A DNA stretch of 64,000 nucleotides, taken from assembly GCA_037623315.1 (NCBI GenBank), contig JBBJJH010000015.1:32240-96239 (forward strand), read 5' to 3'. The position numbers were made by a program, and so were the translations under genes. Origin of the DNA: Halanaerobiaceae bacterium ANBcell28. Lineage in GTDB: Bacteria; Bacillota; Halanaerobiia; Halanaerobiales; DTU029. Below the pieces are notes generated by a model, which was not told the DNA's origin, did no database searches, and worked only from the letters and a program-made list of their open reading frames with translations. Numbering within the stretch: position 1 is the first letter of the stretch; every line of letters starts with the position of its first letter. Positions 1-8,499 of the stretch are shown here, piece by piece.

Positions 1-1
1 T

Positions 2-238
2 GAAGATAGAAAAAACAATCCAAATAAGAGATGGAAACTTACTGAGGAAGATTGGCGTAACCGGGAAAAGTGGGATCAATACAAAATTGCTATAGATGAA
101 ATGATTGACAGGACAAGTACAAAGATAGCACCATGGACTATTGTTGAAGCAAATTCAAAGCATTATGCCAGGATAAAAGTGATGGAGACAATAATAGCCA
201 GGCTAGAGGAAAAGCTGAATTCATTATATTACAAGTAA
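2..238 (+). CDS. Polyphosphate kinase 2 family protein, C-terminal end (partial)
   Basis: Open reading frame running in from the window edge; the last 78 residues are visible. The segment reads E-D-W-R-N-R-E-K-W-D-Q-Y, then RTSTKIAPWTIVEAN, then YARIKVMETII. This order is typical of the C-terminal third of PPK2-type polyphosphate kinases and polyphosphate:AMP phosphotransferases, which move phosphate between polyphosphate and nucleotides in the cytoplasm. The P-loop and lid lie outside the window, so the subclass (ADP- or AMP-phosphorylating) cannot be told. A terminator follows at once, so it is the last gene of its transcript. A polyphosphate kinase 1 gene lies 10 kb downstream. Confidence 0.85.
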   Translation, partial: EDRKNNPNKRWKLTEEDWRNREKWDQYKIAIDEMIDRTSTKIAPWTIVEANSKHYARIKVMETIIARLEEKLNSLYYK

Positions 239-262
239 AAGAGCCTTTTAGGCTCTTTTTTA
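237..262 (+). terminator. Rho-independent terminator after the PPK2-family gene
   Basis: Perfect 9-bp stem AAAAGAGCC / GGCTCTTTT with a TTTTA loop and a run of T. It overlaps the stop codon of the upstream gene. Confidence 0.9.
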
Positions 263-432
263 ATAAGTTACATAAATTTAACTTGGTTAAGATTAATATG
301 GAAGATAGAAATATAATTATAATTTTATCTTGAGACAAAGATGTTGAGAAATAAGGGTTAATTTAGAGTAATAGAGTTTTAAAATATTAATATAACTACA
401 AAGTTTACTAAGCAATAATATTTTAATAATTC

Positions 433-461
433 TTGCCATTTATTTTAAATAGTATTATAAT
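433..461 (+). promoter_or_regulatory. SigA-type promoter of the cohesin lipoprotein gene
   Basis: TTGCCA at 433-438 and TATAAT at 456-461 with a 17-bp spacer, about 50 bp before the start codon. The surrounding block (TTTTAATAATTCTTGCCATT...) is repeated nearly unchanged at 2628-2670. The 263-432 stretch upstream is AT-rich and shows no gene. Confidence 0.75.
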
Positions 462-512
462 ATATACAATATGGAAAATAAAGCTATAAAAATTAATAGG
501 GGGTAGATACTA

Positions 513-1817
513 ATGTCATTAAGTTTGAGGTGGAAAAAAGCTTTTGTTTATATTTTCTTATGCTTATTTATACTACTTATAGCATGTGAATCAGAATCAC
601 TTATTGAAAGTCATTATCAACTTGAAATAAAAGAAATTATTGGAGGGGGACGTATAGTAAATTATAGTGAGGGGGTTACTTACCCTAAAGGAAGAGGTGT
701 GTCTATAGATTTAAAGACTGAGGCTGAAGAAGGATATAAATTCTATAGTTGGTATGGTGATGTTCCGGAAAATCAACTAAAAAATCCAACAATAAACTTA
801 CTTATGGATGATAACAAAACGGTGTGGGCTGAGTTTCGTGAAACAATAAAGATAATTTCAAGCAAAATTGGTGATGGAGAAATAACTATAAATTGGTCAG
901 CTATAGATGATGTTGATAATTATAGAATTCGTTATTCATATAATGGTGAGAAGAAAGAGACCGACCGTATAGATAGTACTGATTACACACTTTCTGATTT
1001 AGAAAATGGTACACGTTATTATATTGAAATATTTGCCTACCGTGGTAATGAGATTATTAAGTCCGAAGAAATTTCTGTAACCCCTAGAGTCCCTCTGAAG
1101 GTAGAAATAGGAAATGGAATAGAACATCGTGGTGAAGAACTTACAATACCTGTAGAGTTTAGTGATGTCCCAGCAGAAGGTATTAGTAGTGTAGATTTTA
1201 AGATAGACTTTGATACATCTGCATTTAAAGTAGTAGAAGTAAGTCCTGGTGAGATAATTTTAGATACAAGTGATTTTAATTCTATTGTTAATAATGAAGA
1301 GGGAACTATTGATTTTGTATTTAGTTCTGAAGACCAAATACAAAGTGATGGAGAATTTGCAAACATTAGCTTTGAAATTCAAGAAAGTTGTCTTTTTGGT
1401 CCATATGAAATATCTGCAAGTGACATTGATGCATTTACTAGTTTGGGTAGAGAAGTAGAAGTTAAAATAATTGCAGGCGAGATTTATGTAGAACCAAGGG
1501 GACTTATAGGTCCACCACCTGTACCAGAGTTAATTTCTGTAGAAGCTGGTGATGGAGAAGTAACAGTTAAGTGGGAACCTGTAAGACATGCTACAGATTA
1601 TTTGATTTACATTGGTACAAATCCTTATATACCTACTTCATTAGAAAGAGCAAGAGGTGGAGATGCTAGTGAGTATACAGTAACAGGTTTAACAAATGAC
1701 ACTACTTACTATTTTTCAGTAGCCTCATATAGTAGTGAGGGTAGAAGTGAACTTACCGATCCATTATCTGCTACACCAAGTGCTAGTGAAGGACTTAGTG
1801 CGCAGACCTTAGAGTAG
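513..1817 (+). CDS. Surface lipoprotein with two fibronectin III domains and a cohesin-like domain
   Basis: 434 residues. The signal peptide ends in a lipobox LIAC (Cys25), so the protein should be lipid-anchored. Domains in order: about 36-110 resembles the InlB-B-type bacterial repeat (a G-Y-x-F-x-x-W core); about 112-192 is a fibronectin III domain; about 194-325 has the pattern of a type I cohesin (IPVEFSDVPAEGISSVDF, then FDTSAFKVVEVSPGEII, then GxFAxISFEI); about 338-425 is a second fibronectin III domain. Cohesins bind dockerins, so it may hold another secreted protein at the cell surface, but no dockerin was seen in the window. The ribosome site is GGGGG ahead of ATG. Domain calls are by eye; the cohesin is the most informative and fairly secure. 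Confidence 0.8.
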   Translation: MSLSLRWKKAFVYIFLCLFILLIACESESLIESHYQLEIKEIIGGGRIVNYSEGVTYPKGRGVSIDLKTEAEEGYKFYSWYGDVPENQLKNPTINLLMDDNKTVWAEFRETIKIISSKIGDGEITINWSAIDDVDNYRIRYSYNGEKKETDRIDSTDYTLSDLENGTRYYIEIFAYRGNEIIKSEEISVTPRVPLKVEIGNGIEHRGEELTIPVEFSDVPAEGISSVDFKIDFDTSAFKVVEVSPGEIILDTSDFNSIVNNEEGTIDFVFSSEDQIQSDGEFANISFEIQESCLFGPYEISASDIDAFTSLGREVEVKIIAGEIYVEPRGLIGPPPVPELISVEAGDGEVTVKWEPVRHATDYLIYIGTNPYIPTSLERARGGDASEYTVTGLTNDTTYYFSVASYSSEGRSELTDPLSATPSASEGLSAQTLE

Positions 1818-1913
1818 GCTTTTGTAGTAGGTAGTAGTAAAATAATGATTAACAATCACTTACATTTTTATATAACAGTGATAATTAATTTAAATATATA
1901 CTTGACAACAAAA

Positions 1914-2510
1914 AGTACTATTAATGGTATTGGCGAAAGGGCTGGTAATGCAGCACTGGAAGAAGTGGTTATGGGTATAAATGTTAGACCTGAATATTAT
2001 AATGCTTACACAGATATTGTTAGCAAAGAGATTAAGAAAACTTCCAGGCTTGTTACCAACTTGATGGGGCTGGATGTACAGGTAAATAAGGCTATCACAG
2101 GAGATAATGCCTTTGCTCACTCCTCTGGTATTCATCAGGATGGTCTTTTGAAATCAAAAGATGTATATGAGATTATGTCACCTGCAGATGTAGGATGTCA
2201 GGAAATGGAAATGGTCTTAACTGCCAGGTCAGGTAAACATGCTTTCAAAAATGCCCTTGATATTGCTGGCTTTGAAATTGATAAGCAGGAGGACTTTGCT
2301 GAATTATTTACCCAATATTTAAAGCTGGCAGATAAAAAGAAAGAGGTATACTTTCATGATCTTTTTTATTTGGTAAAAGATTTTATGATAAGAAGACATG
2401 GTGCAGAACATGCCAGCCAAAACATGTCAAATATACAATTATACGAAATTGATGATATGCAAGTAGTAAGCAATAGCCAGTTTCCGACTGCTACAGTAAG
2501 AATCAAGAAA
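1914..2510 (+). pseudogene. leuA: 2-isopropylmalate synthase fragment (leuA), truncated at both ends
   Basis: About 200 codons match the second half of the catalytic region of 2-isopropylmalate synthase: STINGIGERAGN, then FAHSSGIHQDGLLKSKDVYE, then LTARSGKHAF, then LADKKKEV. The (beta-alpha)8 barrel N-terminus with the metal-binding HxH is absent, and the frame stops being LeuA-like after TATVRIKK, where the regulatory C-terminal domain would begin. It then runs through a terminator hairpin. An in-frame ATG at 1845 has no convincing ribosome site and the first 22 residues look random. Normal LeuA is about 500 residues, so this is a dead fragment from an internal and a terminal deletion. Confidence 0.9.
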
Positions 2511-2540
2511 ATTCTAAAATATAAATTTTATAATAATTGT

Positions 2541-2564
2541 GAGCCTTTCAAAGGCTCTTTTTTT
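2541..2564 (+). terminator. Terminator at the end of the leuA fragment
   Basis: Stem GAGCCTT / AAGGCTC with a TCA loop followed by seven T. Probably the original terminator of the leu transcript, now read by the end of the fragment's open frame. Confidence 0.85.
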
Positions 2565-2637
2565 CTATAGTTCTGTTATATATTCAAACTATTATATTAT
2601 CACCATTTTTTTATATAAGTTAACATTTTAATAATTC

Positions 2638-2666
2638 TTGCCATTTCTTCAACACAGTATTATAAT
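2638..2666 (+). promoter_or_regulatory. SigA-type promoter, duplicate of the block at 433
   Basis: TTGCCA at 2638-2643 and TATAAT at 2661-2666, spacer 17. The flanks match the promoter block of the lipoprotein gene at 513. It should drive the leucine-rich-repeat gene at 2825 across a decayed segment. Confidence 0.7.
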
Positions 2667-2667
2667 A

Positions 2668-2787
2668 TATACTGTATTAGCACCTCGCGGATATTTAAAT
2701 GAAGGACTTTATACACTTAGGTTAGACTTTGATAGTAGAGTAATAGCTATGTATTATATAAGTATAGGTCGTTATCTAGATCAGTAA
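2668..2787 (+). pseudogene. Short decayed coding remnant between promoter and LRR gene
   Basis: An uninterrupted frame of 39 codons ends in TAA at 2785-2787 and reads like a protein C-terminus (GYLNEGLYTLRLDFDSRV, then YYISIGRYLDQ). There is no start codon or ribosome site in frame. It may be the end of a former gene that used the promoter at 2638. The family was not recognised. Confidence 0.35.
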
Positions 2788-2824
2788 TAATTTAAATCAG
2801 TAAACTAGGAGTTGGTTTGTTTAT

Positions 2825-3709
2825 ATGAATAATTATTTTAAAGAGAAAGAAAAAAAAGAGACTACTATTAGCAAATTATTATTACTGTTTATTATTATGT
2901 TTTTTTTAATTTTTAATAGTTATGCTGATAATGTTGTAGACAATTCTAAAGAAATCTTTTTTAAAGATGTCAATTTAGAAAATATTATACGTGAAACAAT
3001 AGAAAAACCACGTGGACCAATTTACCCATCACATGTTTTGCATATTAGAAATTTGTCTGTTGGTGGGTCAAGTATCAAATCATTAGTGGGTTTAGAATAC
3101 TTAACAAATTTAGAGCACCTTTATTTGGGTGTTGAATATGAAGATGGTCAGTTAATAGGAAGAAATTACATAAGTGATTTAACACCACTAAAGGATCTAA
3201 AAAAGCTAGAAAGTTTACTTTTAGGATATAATGAAATAAGTGACATAATTGCTCTTGAAAGACTTAATAATTTAAAAATCCTATCATTATCAAATAATAA
3301 TATAAAAGATATAGAAGCTCTATCAAACCTTGAAAATCTAGAAGTCATTGATTTGTCTAACAATAATATATTCGATTTTAGCCCGCTATCCGGTATGATT
3401 AGTTTAATAGAAATTTCTATTTTTAATCATAAAGTGAATAGTAACAATTTAAATGATTTAGAAGTTTTAGAGAATCTAAATTATTTAGAAAATCTCTTTT
3501 TAATGAATAATAACATTAGTGATATAACACCACTTAAAAGATTACAAAGTTTAAAAAGACTTGATCTTTTCGATAATAATATAAAAGAAATAGAATCTCT
3601 TTTAAAGTTAATAAATTTAGAAAATCTGATGATTAGTAAGAATCCATTAAACGAAAATGCTGTAGATATAATAGAAAAATTGAGAGATAGAGGAGTGTCA
3701 GTCTTTTAA
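2825..3709 (+). CDS. Secreted leucine-rich-repeat protein (internalin-type LRRs)
   Basis: 294 residues. A basic N-terminus and hydrophobic segment at about 17-34 (LLLLFIIMFFLIFNSYA) look like a signal peptide without a lipobox Cys. From about residue 75 to the end there are roughly eight 21-22-residue repeats of the SDS22/internalin kind (L-x-x-L-x-x-L-x-L-x-x-N-x-I-x-D-I), for example LKILSLSNNNIKDIEALSNL. Such solenoids bind proteins or glycans outside the membrane. No sortase motif, SLH or transmembrane anchor follows, so it is probably free in the periplasm or exported. An AGGAG lies 13 nt before the ATG, a rather long spacing. It shares a promoter block with the lipoprotein at 513. Confidence 0.8.
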   Translation: MNNYFKEKEKKETTISKLLLLFIIMFFLIFNSYADNVVDNSKEIFFKDVNLENIIRETIEKPRGPIYPSHVLHIRNLSVGGSSIKSLVGLEYLTNLEHLYLGVEYEDGQLIGRNYISDLTPLKDLKKLESLLLGYNEISDIIALERLNNLKILSLSNNNIKDIEALSNLENLEVIDLSNNNIFDFSPLSGMISLIEISIFNHKVNSNNLNDLEVLENLNYLENLFLMNNNISDITPLKRLQSLKRLDLFDNNIKEIESLLKLINLENLMISKNPLNENAVDIIEKLRDRGVSVF

Positions 3710-3800
3710 TAAACGAAATCTCCAGGGTTATTGGGGCTGATTATTAAAGATTACAATTTACGCCAGCTTACTACCTGCTGATATTCTTGGAACTGATATA

Positions 3801-3979
3801 AGATAAGGATTATTTATATCTTTTTGATAATTTGAAGATATGTGAAGTAAAAAAGATAATTAAGGAAGGTGATATTAGTGAAAAAAATTGCAGTTTCTAA
3901 AGCACATTTTGAAGAATTGATAGATAATGATTTTATATATGTTGATAAGACTAAATATTTATATGATATAGTAAATTGA
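3801..3979 (+). pseudogene. Relics of AAA-ATPase-like (PF09820-type) genes
   Basis: Two pieces. 3801-3863 repeats 4601-4663 of the downstream ATPase/nuclease gene with only two mismatches (encoding DKDYLYLFDNLKICE). Directly after it, GTG at 3878 with a good AAGGAAGG ribosome site opens a 33-codon frame (AHFEELIDNDFIYVDKTKYL) that matches the start of the same family, then stops at TGA 3977-3979. The order is scrambled (an internal piece precedes a beginning), so these are remains of at least two former copies. Confidence 0.75.
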
Positions 3980-4376
3980 TATTATTAAGGCCAGTGGAAT
4001 AGCTTATTTGAATGGTATAAATATAATTGTCATGGAAGAAGGAAAAAGCAACCTTTAAATTGTATTTGCTTAATTAATAGGGTATTATTAATAAAAGGTA
4101 ATAAACGTAACAAAAAATATTATATACCATATAATTAGATGTGTTGTCAAGGAATCCTTTTAATTTAAGATTAGATTTCCTGGCATCTGAAATTTATTGA
4201 CACTATCACAGTGAAGATGAGTTCCTGGATCAGAGGGAGTTTTAGTGGAAATTACATATATAAAAGTAGAGTCTGTGTTGACCCGTGAAAGATTTGCATA
4301 TATATAAAATTTCAAGTAGAATATAAATAAGAGTGATATTAATATATTGATGGATATTTTCGTGGAGGGTTGTTTT
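3980..4376 (+). other. Gene-free stretch with no recognisable coding
   Basis: About 400 bp between the relics and the ATPase/nuclease gene. Frames are short and broken on both strands. No clear promoter, hairpin with T-run or RNA gene was seen. Probably eroded coding DNA. Confidence 0.4.
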
Positions 4377-6134
4377 ATGAAGGGAAAATTAAAACAGATT
4401 CCAATTGGAATAGATAATTTCAAAGAACTTATTGAAAAAGAAGGTTATTTTGTTGATAAGTCTTTATTTATCAAAGAAGTAATGCATAACATAAGTAAAG
4501 TGATCCTCCTTACACGACCTCGCAGATTTGGTAAAACATTGAATTTTAGTATGTTAAAATCATTTATCGAAATACCTGAATGCAGAAAATTAAACAATGA
4601 AGATAAGGATTATTTATATCTTTTTGATAATTTAAAGATATGTGAAGAAAAAAAGATAATTAAAGACCACTTTGCTAAATATCCAGTAGTCAATTTTTCT
4701 TTTAAGAAAATTAAAGCAAATGACTGGGAAAGCGCAAAGTACTTTTTTAAAGAGGAAATTTCCAGAGAGTACAAAAGACATAGATATCTACTTGATTCAG
4801 AGAAATTAATGGACTATGAGAAAGAGCATTATCTGAAAATAATAAGCATGGCAGCTGAATTTCCTGCATATACTTCTGCTATTTATGAACTGACAGATTA
4901 TTTAAAAAAATACTTTTCCATGAAAGCTATGGTCTTAATAGACGAATATGATACCCCTTTACACTATGCTAAATTAAATGGCTATTATGATCAAATGCTA
5001 AATACAATTAGAGCTTTGATGGTAGATGGTATGAAAAGCAATGATAATCTTGAAAAAGGAATTGTGACCGGGATAATGAAAATATCTCAGGAAAGTATAT
5101 TTAGTTCCTTTAATAATCCTGAGATAGCAAGCATTAATAATAAGTTTTGTTCAGATCAATTTGGATTCACTGAGGCAGAGGTTATGGCTTTGCTAAAATA
5201 TTATGATTTAGAACTTTATCAAGATAAGGTTCGGGAATGGTACAATGGTTATCTTTTTGCTGGAGAGAAAGTCATATATAATCCATGGAGTATTTTGAGC
5301 TTCATAAAAGGAGACGACTATCAGACGAAAGCTTATTGGGTTAATACAGGTGATACATCATTAATTAAAAGATGTTTACAACTTGATCAAATAAAAAGTA
5401 AGGATTATCTTGAAAGACTATATCAGGGAGAAAGCCTGGAAATGGAAGTAGAAGAAAACATTATATATGAAGATGTTTTTAATAATGTTGATAAAGCCTT
5501 AAGTTATCTACTTCATTCTGGATATTTGAAAGCAAAAAGAATTGATGGGGAAGGAAATAAATATCTTCTTAGTATTCCTAATAAAGAGGTAGCTACAATT
5601 TATCAAAATATATTAAAAAATTGGTTTACAATAGAGTATCAAAGTAATGATTTGATAAACACATTAATAGAAAGCCTCCTAGAAAAAAACATGGAAATCT
5701 TTGAAGTGAATCTTCAGGATATACTTCTAGTGAATTGCAGTTATTATGATACTGCAATAGGAAAAAGGATTAAATCTGCTAAAGGTAATGAAAAGGAAAG
5801 ATATGAAAACTTCTATCATGGCTTAATCTTAGGTCTGCTGGTGAATATAAGTGATGAATACAATATTGCAAGTAACAAAGAATATTGATTAGGAAAACCC
5901 GACATAGTTGTTTTACCGAAAGACAGTTCCAGGACAGCTTATGTAATGGAATTTAAGAATCTCTTTACAAGTGATAAGAAGACTGCAGAAGAAGCTGCTA
6001 AAGAAGCATTAGTGCAAATTGAGGAGAAGAAATATGCAGAGGCTTTGAAAAAAAGAGGCTATGCTGAAATGTTAAAGTTGGGTCTGGGATTTAAAGGAAA
6101 GGAAATAAAGCTTAAATATAGTGTCATGGAATAG
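4377..6134 (+). pseudogene. AAA-ATPase-like / PD-(D/E)XK nuclease-domain protein broken by one in-frame TGA
   Basis: 585-residue gene interrupted once. The start ATG 4377 has GGAGGG 8 nt upstream; the first residues (KQIPIGIDNFKELIEKEGYFVDKS) are typical of the family. The Walker-A-like motif is TRPRRFGKTL and a DEYDTPL motif follows. Translation stops at TGA 5886-5888 right after NISDEYNIASNKEY. The next codons continue in the same frame with LGKPDIVVLPKDSS, then YVMEFKN, the D...EFK core of the DUF1703-type PD-(D/E)XK nuclease domain, to TAG at 6132-6134. In relatives a Gly precedes this motif, so a GGA to TGA change is the simple explanation. The product would keep the ATPase and lose the nuclease core. 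The cellular role of the family is unclear. Confidence 0.85.
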
Positions 6135-6157
6135 AGCCGTTTCTAGGCTCTTTTTTC
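6133..6157 (+). terminator. Terminator after the ATPase/nuclease gene
   Basis: Stem AGAGCC / GGCTCT with loop GTTTCTA and a following T-run. Confidence 0.85.
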
Positions 6158-6210
6158 TTTTTTTCAAATTTGAAAACTTAGAAATATTACAAACAGGACT
6201 CTAAAAATAA

Positions 6211-6240
6211 TTGTCAGTTATTATAATATTATGCTATAAA
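6211..6240 (+). promoter_or_regulatory. Probable promoter of the exporter locus
   Basis: TTGTCA at 6211-6216 and TATAAA at 6235-6240, spacer 18, about 100 bp before the first gene of the cluster at 6339-10435. Confidence 0.5.
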
Positions 6241-6338
6241 ATACAATATATTGCGTTTGATTAGTAAAAGTAAAAAAGGTATTATTATAAATGAGTACTT
6301 TTTGGTAAAAAAAGCATATGGGGGTTTGAAATTAAAAA

Positions 6339-6734
6339 GTGGATGCTTTTTCTTTTATATTAGCTATTCGTTCTTATTATATAAGTTCAGGTATTACTGA
6401 TATATTTAGTGGTATAGAATACACTGACTTAGAAATAGATCGGTTAATTACAGACCATACTACCGTAAATATAGATACAATTACTTCGGAAGACTTTTTG
6501 AATACAATAACAAGCCATTCTTTTCTAGATGATGATATAATAGGCTATAGGAATAACAAAGCAATACCTATTTTTATTGCACATACTTTTTCTGTAAATA
6601 AAGATTTGGAAATAGATTTTAAGATGATAGAAGAAGGTATAGAAAACAGTGAGCTATCTGTAATAATTTATTTTATGATTTCAGATGAACCTTATTATGA
6701 AATACCTCAAAGGGAATTAGAGTTTATAGACTAG
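6339..6734 (+). CDS. Hypothetical protein, possibly N-terminally truncated
   Basis: 131 residues from GTG 6339; a stop codon lies two codons upstream, so no longer start exists in frame. A GGGGG run lies about 14 nt before the GTG, which is far for a ribosome site. The family was not recognised. The N-terminus is short and hydrophobic (AFSFILAIRSYYISSG) and could be what is left of a signal peptide; the rest is acidic and probably soluble. It precedes the exporter genes with only a 44-nt gap, so it may be co-transcribed with them. It could be a decayed gene. Confidence 0.45.
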   Translation: MDAFSFILAIRSYYISSGITDIFSGIEYTDLEIDRLITDHTTVNIDTITSEDFLNTITSHSFLDDDIIGYRNNKAIPIFIAHTFSVNKDLEIDFKMIEEGIENSELSVIIYFMISDEPYYEIPQRELEFID

Positions 6735-6778
6735 AGTTCATTTTTATATTAAACTAAAAAATAATGGGAGTAGAAAAC

Positions 6779-7423
6779 ATGAGCGAAAAACAGAATTCAA
6801 TAAAAATAAGATCAAAAGCAAGGAAATGGAGTTTATATCTATTAATACTATTTTTAATGATATTTATTAGCATAAATTCTTATAGTTTGAACTGGGAAAT
6901 CAATTCTATTGAACTGACAGAACAGGAAGAAGATTTACTTAGTATATTCCGTGGGAAAGGTCATTTTTTATATAATATACAGGTAGACAATTCAGCTGAT
7001 GATGTGATAAACTATGATGCCTGGATAGATCATTATATAAATGGAGAGTTTGTTGAAAAAATTTATCAAATATCTGGTTCAGGATTTGCTTTTGAAGAAA
7101 ACTATCAGACATTATTTTTCTTTTTTGCTGAAGAAAATATCTGGAGAGTTATGGCTTTTGATAGTTCGGCCTGGGGTAATGAAAATAAGGCGGAGGAATT
7201 TAGTTCAAACAATCGGTGGACCTGGATTCGGCGACCAGGAAATATAAAATATGAAGCTGGAGAATTAGCAGTACTGGCTATAGGGGTCTCTAGTAATGAT
7301 AGATTATATCTTGATGATATTGATTGGAATCAACTTGAACAAGGGAATGTTTCTGATGAACTAAAAAAGAATAAAAATTTATATGTATATAATCTGAGGA
7401 TATCTATGGAGAATGGTGATTAG
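6779..7423 (+). CDS. Hypothetical secreted or membrane-anchored protein of the exporter operon
   Basis: Start chosen at ATG 6779, which has GGGAG 8 nt upstream, rather than ATG 6764. 214 residues: a basic N-terminus, a hydrophobic segment at about 18-38 (WSLYLLILFLMIFISINSYS), then an extracytoplasmic domain rich in Trp, Phe and Tyr (FFFFAEENIWRVM, NNRWTWIRRPGNIKYEAGE), probably beta-sheet. The family was not recognised. It lies 38 nt upstream of two FtsX-type permease genes and an ATPase gene with overlapping stops and starts, so it may be a substrate, a periplasmic partner or a sensor of that transporter. Confidence 0.6.
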   Translation: MSEKQNSIKIRSKARKWSLYLLILFLMIFISINSYSLNWEINSIELTEQEEDLLSIFRGKGHFLYNIQVDNSADDVINYDAWIDHYINGEFVEKIYQISGSGFAFEENYQTLFFFFAEENIWRVMAFDSSAWGNENKAEEFSSNNRWTWIRRPGNIKYEAGELAVLAIGVSSNDRLYLDDIDWNQLEQGNVSDELKKNKNLYVYNLRISMENGD

Positions 7424-7461
7424 ATAATTTTATTATAATAAATAGATTGGAGTTATAATAA

Positions 7462-8499
7462 GTGATTAGAAGAGTGAGCTTTATTTCATTAATGCTTATA
7501 TTTGCTTTTTTCTTAATTTCATTATCATTAATTTTTATAATAACCTCAATTGAAGAAAGAGAATTAATACATAGAATTAGTAGAGGAACGTATAGTAATC
7601 ATGTTGTATATATATCTTTAGATGAAGAATTACTAAGTTTAAATAATTTGATTGAAATAATAAACCAAGGATCTATTAATAATTTTGCTTTAATTGATAA
7701 CGATTATGGAAATAAGATGAAAGCTATTTATAAAAAAGGAAGTTATGATTATTTACCAATTGTTTCAGGAAGATTTTTTGAAGAAATAGATTTCCATCAA
7801 GATAAACCGTTAGCAGTAATTGGACAGAATAGAATAGAGGATGTTACTTATCAAGATGGAAATAAATACATTATGGTTAACGGGGAATTATATCATATTA
7901 TTGGAGTTCTTGGATATGCTCGACCTACTATTTTAGATGAGCAAATTATAGTAAATGCAAATACATATATATCAGAAGAAAGAATAAGAACTTTACTTAT
8001 AGATAGTGTGAGCTCTGGAAGAAATGCAAATCAAGAAATCTACTATCAATTAGAAAATTTACTATATAAATATACAGGAGATTTAAGTGCCATTAAACAA
8101 TTAGAAATTCGTACAGAAGGCCTGGATAGAAGAGTAAGTGATAGTTTAAAAAGCAATTATATTTATATTTTAGCAATAATTTCTTATTTTCTTAGTAGTA
8201 TTATATTATCATTTGAGTGGATCAACAATCAGAAAAGAAAAATCGCAGTAAAAAGATTAATTGGGTGGACAGATATTAGATTGATTATAGATATTTATAA
8301 GTCTTATTTTTTATACACTTTAATAGCTTTGATATTGACATTTACTTTAATTTTAGTTATGGGTATAGAGATAAGTCAACTAAGATCATATATAGTTATT
8401 TTCGTATTTATATTAATAACTGTTGTAATACTTACAATTCCAGCAATTTATAAAATATTAAAAATTTCTGTAGCTGAAGTTTTAAGGAGTGCAATGTAA
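7462..8499 (+). CDS. FtsX-type ABC transporter permease
   Basis: 345 residues from GTG (GGAG 9 nt upstream). It has the MacB/FtsX layout: one N-terminal membrane segment (about 9-30), a large extracytoplasmic domain (about 35-225, with the G-R-F-F / G-x-x-Y-H-I-I-G-V pattern of MacB periplasmic core domains), then three membrane segments near 228-250, 276-298 and 305-327. Its TAA overlaps the ATG of the second permease. These transporters work by mechanotransmission on periplasmic or lipid-linked substrates. The substrate here is unknown. Confidence 0.8.
   Translation: MIRRVSFISLMLIFAFFLISLSLIFIITSIEERELIHRISRGTYSNHVVYISLDEELLSLNNLIEIINQGSINNFALIDNDYGNKMKAIYKKGSYDYLPIVSGRFFEEIDFHQDKPLAVIGQNRIEDVTYQDGNKYIMVNGELYHIIGVLGYARPTILDEQIIVNANTYISEERIRTLLIDSVSSGRNANQEIYYQLENLLYKYTGDLSAIKQLEIRTEGLDRRVSDSLKSNYIYILAIISYFLSSIILSFEWINNQKRKIAVKRLIGWTDIRLIIDIYKSYFLYTLIALILTFTLILVMGIEISQLRSYIVIFVFILITVVILTIPAIYKILKISVAEVLRSAM

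Noticed and set aside
1037..1366. Antisense protein-coding frame within the cohesin lipoprotein gene
   Set aside because: Shadow of the real gene; no ribosome site and no recognisable domain.
1845..2570. A functional 241-residue protein
   Set aside because: Only the inner LeuA segment is recognisable; the start is random sequence and the end runs through a terminator.
5886..5888. TGA read as selenocysteine in the ATPase/nuclease gene
   Set aside because: No SECIS-like stem follows at once, and the aligned residue should be Gly, not Cys; a nonsense mutation is simpler.
5946..6134. Separate 62-codon gene starting MEFKNLFTSDK
   Set aside because: It is in the same frame as the upstream gene and carries the EFK end of its nuclease domain; it has no ribosome site of its own.
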